Assembly (NCBI GenBank): GCA_947424995.1
Contig: CANDYO010000084.1
Location: 1 to 8,493 of the forward strand
Source of the DNA: Rickettsiales bacterium
GTDB lineage: Bacteria > Pseudomonadota > Alphaproteobacteria > Rickettsiales > CANDYO01
Length of the DNA stretch: 8,493 bases
Direction of reading: 5' to 3'
The translations under genes were made by a program, and so were the position numbers. Every line of letters begins with the position of its first letter. Positions within the stretch are counted from its first letter, which is position 1. Of this stretch, positions 6,197 to 8,493 are shown in pieces. Under the pieces are notes generated by a model that was given only the letters and a program-made list of their open reading frames with translations, made no database searches and was not told the origin of the DNA.

Positions 6197-7453
6197 GTGT
6201 CAGTTAATACTGAAGATTATTTGGCTTCGCTTAGAAGTTTTGAAAGGGAAACTGAATCAACTGTTATACCCTCTTCAGATAGATCATTGGCATTAGCCGA
6301 GAAACAAAGGTTCTTTCTCTCTTTATCCAAAGCACTGACAGGTAATGACACTTGTGCAGCTATTTATGAATGTGATCTTGCTCATTTTCCAATATCAGTG
6401 AGCAATAATACTAATGATAGATCTCACTTTGATAGAGTAATAGGAATATTAAGACAAGAGCCATTGGACAGAGATGAGTTAAAAAGTGCTCTTGCACCTA
6501 CTTTAGCATATCAATCTGCTGAATCAAGAGGTGCATCTAGTATGTTCGAAGCAATGGCTGCTACTAAAAGAGGTCAACCTTATGCTTCTCGTGGTGGATT
6601 AGATGAATACAGACTAGACAGAGATATAGATATAATTGCAGAGGGAATGCTAAGATGGGGTACTGGAGCCAAACGCGCAGCTTTTATTTCAGAGCCAGAT
6701 GGCCCAATGCATGCGGAAATAAGAATGCTACCATCTGCTTTATTAGATGCGCGTACTAGGCAGATGCCAGACTATCAATCTAGTCTATTGCCACCAACAA
6801 TAATTACATCTAAACTATTATGTAATCCTTGTAATATTGCTGTAGATTTTGCAGCTAGGGAATATGGTGTTGAAATGCAAACAGTTGGCACACATGCAAA
6901 AAACTATACAGGATGGGTAGATATTAGTTTAGCTTCTATAGGAGAAGATGCATTATCACATAGAATAAATACTAGAGTACGAGAAGAATTAACAAGACAA
7001 TTTGATACATCCGAGGAAATACGAGCAGGTAGTAGAGAGGGACATCGTTTGATAGGAGATGAACCAGCAGCATTAAAACACATTAGACCAACTGGGGACT
7101 CTAGACAAATTTCTAAAACAGCAAGTAGAGATCAAGGTGGAGATGATGATGCAGGTGGACCAGGAGGTAAAGATAAGGATAGAAAAGAACCTCAAAAAGC
7201 ACCCACACATATAGTGGCTTCGAGCACTAAGCCTAGCACAGCTCAACCAGCAGAAAGACCATCAGCATCAAGTGACGCTGCTGTAGCAAATGCAACAATG
7301 GCAGGAAGAATGGCTCTAACTAGTGCAGCAACAAGGGCTAATGTGGCAGCTACTGCTTCTACATCTTTATCAGTAGTTAGAGCCAATCCTGTACAGGTGT
7401 CACAACATGGAGCTAGTGCACGACGTGATATTGTTGACCAAAAACCGCATTAG
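6197..7453 (+). CDS. putative OTT_1508-like nucleic acid/nucleotide deaminase
   Basis: This 418-residue protein carries the zinc motifs of the cytidine deaminase-like fold. H172-A173-E174 (GPMHAEIRML) supplies one ligand and the catalytic glutamate. C209-N-P-C212 (TSKLLCNPCNIAV) supplies the CxxC ligands. The SKLLCxxC context and the later GTHAKNYTGW (231-240) recall the OTT_1508-like deaminase family, described from Orientia and fungi within toxin-type deaminases. This recognition is from memory. Residues 1-130 are a helical region of unknown role. From about residue 296 the protein turns into a low-complexity tail, first G/D/K-rich and then A/S/T-rich, probably disordered. No signal peptide is seen. 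The start is GTG 6197: AAGGA lies 11 nt upstream, the ankyrin stop is in the same frame 18 nt before, and the next in-frame Met is residue 116. Substrate and toxicity are unproven. Confidence 0.75.
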   Translation: MSVNTEDYLASLRSFERETESTVIPSSDRSLALAEKQRFFLSLSKALTGNDTCAAIYECDLAHFPISVSNNTNDRSHFDRVIGILRQEPLDRDELKSALAPTLAYQSAESRGASSMFEAMAATKRGQPYASRGGLDEYRLDRDIDIIAEGMLRWGTGAKRAAFISEPDGPMHAEIRMLPSALLDARTRQMPDYQSSLLPPTIITSKLLCNPCNIAVDFAAREYGVEMQTVGTHAKNYTGWVDISLASIGEDALSHRINTRVREELTRQFDTSEEIRAGSREGHRLIGDEPAALKHIRPTGDSRQISKTASRDQGGDDDAGGPGGKDKDRKEPQKAPTHIVASSTKPSTAQPAERPSASSDAAVANATMAGRMALTSAATRANVAATASTSLSVVRANPVQVSQHGASARRDIVDQKPH

Positions 7454-7503
7454 TGATAGATGGTGTGAATAATGAAAGCAACTCAGGCAAACTACAGTTT
7501 TAT

Positions 7504-7605
7504 TGTACTGCTTTGAAGCAAATGAAAAATAGTACATTTTAGAGAAAATATTAGATTTTTTTGTACAAGTATAGTACAATCTTATTTATTAGATAAAATT
7601 GTACT
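7504..7605 (+). other. res-like recombination site of the right resolvase
   Basis: The same dyads as in the left module occur here in opposite orientation. TGTACT / AGTACA arms span 7504-7536 (33 bp, perfect 6-bp arms), a short TTGTAC / GTACAA dyad spans 7561-7579, and AGTACAAT / ATTGTACT arms span 7573-7605 (33 bp). They lie immediately upstream of the right tnpR. The segment 7454-7611 between the deaminase-like gene and tnpR contains nothing else that I can identify. Confidence 0.7.
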
Positions 7606-7611
7606 AAAATC

Positions 7612-8181
7612 ATGAAAATTGGATATGCTAGAGTAAGCAGTAATAATCAAGACCTTGAATTACAAAAACAGGCACTGCTCAATGCAGGATGCAAGAAAAT
7701 ATATAGCGAATCCGTTAGTGGGAAAGATAATAATAGAACCAAGCTAATGGAAATGATTGAATCGCTGAGAAGCGATGATATTGTTATGGTATATAAAATT
7801 GATAGAATTGCTAGATCTCTAAAGGGTCTGATTGAGATTGTAGAATCATTGAATGGAAAAAAGGTTGATCTCATATCACTTGATTCCGGAGATAAAGTTG
7901 ATACTACTTCGCCTATGGGTAGGGCATTTTTCCAGATAGCAGGCGTATTTGCGGAATTAGAACGGGGGATGATCAATAGCAGAACCAAGGCTGGAATAGA
8001 AAAAGCAAAAATTGATGGAGTAAAATTCGGAAGAAGTCTTGGAAGCAAGAACAAAAAAACAGCTGATAAGCTTGAGAAGATAAGGATTTTTCTTCATGCT
8101 GGCAAAAGTTATGATTGGATTACAAAGGAATTATCTGTAAGCAAGAAGACAGTAGCGGATATTAAGAAAGGTTTATTATAA
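7612..8181 (+). CDS. tnpR: serine resolvase, right copy
   Basis: This second 189-residue serine resolvase is transcribed outward toward the right transposon end. All catalytic positions seen in the left copy are kept: S9, R7, R42, D64, R65, R68, E117, R118 and R124, plus the C-terminal helix-turn-helix. It differs at six residues: K44, M59, I88, V137, S142 and K172. By hand count 28 further base changes are silent. That ratio indicates selection has kept both proteins working since they diverged. K44 lies two residues from active-site R42 and reverses a charge, so the copies might differ in activity. The ATG start corresponds exactly to the left copy, again without a clear Shine-Dalgarno sequence. 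Readthrough would be antisense to the traA-like fragment. Confidence 0.95.
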   Translation: MKIGYARVSSNNQDLELQKQALLNAGCKKIYSESVSGKDNNRTKLMEMIESLRSDDIVMVYKIDRIARSLKGLIEIVESLNGKKVDLISLDSGDKVDTTSPMGRAFFQIAGVFAELERGMINSRTKAGIEKAKIDGVKFGRSLGSKNKKTADKLEKIRIFLHAGKSYDWITKELSVSKKTVADIKKGLL

Positions 8182-8189
8182 AACCTAAA

Positions 8190-8232
8190 TTAACTATCAT
8201 CGGAAAAAAATCGGGTTTACGCTTAGACCCCC
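8190..8232 (-). repeat. right terminal inverted repeat of the Tn3 element
   Basis: Read on the minus strand it begins GGGGGTCTAAGCG and matches the left end as described for 870-912. It also supplies the TAA (8223-8225) that now ends the interrupted traA-like reading frame. Confidence 0.92.
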
Positions 8233-8493
8233 ATACACAAAATTTGATCATAGCTCGCTCTGTCACCAAGAAGTATTACTTTACTGCCAGCCATCCGAGC
8301 TTCTCTAAGAATAAAATGCATCTCAGTAAGATCAACCATCGAGGCTTCATCTACAATAAGCACAGTCTTATTTGATAGAAGTGTTTTATTAATATTCTCT
8401 TCAGCTACATTCTCAAAATAATCTTTATAATAATCCATTCTTAAATTGACATTGAAATCCTTAGAAACCTTTATCATTCCTCTCATATACTCT
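8223..8493 (-). pseudogene. traA: TraA-like (Ti-type) conjugative relaxase/helicase fragment
   Basis: The frame enters from beyond the right window edge (residues EYMRGMIKV are continuous) and stops inside the transposon's right end, so at least its 3' part is cut off at 8232/8233. The readable 90 residues contain a Walker B-like segment, TVLIVDEASMVD, and then ARMAGSKVILLGD. This is typical of the RecD-like helicase domain of Ti-type TraA relaxases, which nick and unwind transferred DNA. The Walker A motif should lie outside the window. Everything after GDRASYDQI is missing and the last few residues are read from transposon sequence. Such traA genes are hallmarks of the Rickettsiales amplified genetic elements and of Rickettsia plasmids. 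Another RecD-like helicase cannot be excluded from so short a piece. Confidence 0.75.

Larger units (their letters stand above)
870..8232. mobile_element. Tn3-family transposon with VapBC and ankyrin/deaminase cargo
   Basis: The element is bounded by GGGG at 870-873 and CCCCC at 8228-8232, with matching inverted ends of about 40 bp. It contains a full-length Tn3-type TnpA, two serine resolvases, res-like dyads and four passenger genes. Order: tnpR (minus), vapB, vapC, tnpA, ankyrin gene, deaminase-like gene (all plus), tnpR (plus). Start and end cut two unrelated genes, an IS30 transposase and a traA-like helicase, in mid-frame, which supports the boundaries. The 5 bp outside the ends (AAATA at 865-869, ATACA at 8233-8237) do not match, so the expected target duplication is absent. 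Every gene needed for transposition appears intact. Confidence 0.93.
7488..8232 (-). repeat. long inverted repeat, right copy (res + tnpR + TIR)
   Basis: This is the 745-bp inverse partner of 870-1615. It is one base shorter, because the left copy has one extra base just upstream of the resolvase ATG (ACTAAATATC against ACTAAAATC). It begins 34 bp after the deaminase-like gene stops. Confidence 0.93.

Noticed and set aside
865..8237. 5-bp target duplication around the transposon
   Set aside because: AAATA on the left and ATACA on the right do not match, nor do they when the boundary is moved by one base.
1..8493. CRISPR array, tRNA or rRNA genes
   Set aside because: No regularly spaced direct repeats, no cloverleaf-like segment and no rRNA-like sequence were seen while reading the window.

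Overview
The window is AT-rich bacterial accessory DNA. A Ti-type TraA relaxase/helicase fragment, an IS30 remnant, an ankyrin-repeat gene and a protein resembling the OTT_1508-type deaminases (a family named from Orientia tsutsugamushi) together point to a Rickettsiales genome or plasmid (Rickettsia, Orientia or a related endosymbiont). This host assignment is an inference from gene content, not from a marker gene.

Almost the whole window (about 870-8232, 7.36 kb) is one Tn3-family transposon. It starts and ends in GGGG/CCCC with matching terminal inverted repeats. From left to right it holds: a serine resolvase (tnpR, minus strand) with a res-like region of TGTAC dyads; a VapBC-type toxin-antitoxin pair with its own promoter and operator-like dyad; a full-length Tn3-type transposase with a DDE triad (D700, D772, E904); a promoter with overlapping palindromes; a two-gene cargo operon of a 193-aa ankyrin-repeat protein and a 418-aa protein with HAE and CxxC deaminase zinc motifs; and a second res-tnpR module facing the other way. 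The two end modules (TIR + tnpR + res, about 745 bp each) form long inverted repeats. The two tnpR genes differ by my count at 34 nucleotides but only 6 amino acids, so both seem to have been kept functional.

Left of the transposon is an IS30-family transposase that lost its N-terminus exactly at the transposon end. Right of it is a traA-like helicase fragment cut off exactly at the other end. The two flanks are unrelated and show no 5-bp target duplication, so this is not a simple insertion: a deletion, inversion or recombination between copies has happened.

In working terms, TnpA moves the element, one or both TnpR proteins resolve cointegrates at res, VapBC probably stabilises it, and the ankyrin/deaminase pair is the passenger. 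I consider that pair the most interesting content: a candidate deaminase toxin or effector with an ankyrin partner. The two reading frames are in phase and separated by one stop codon and five sense codons.
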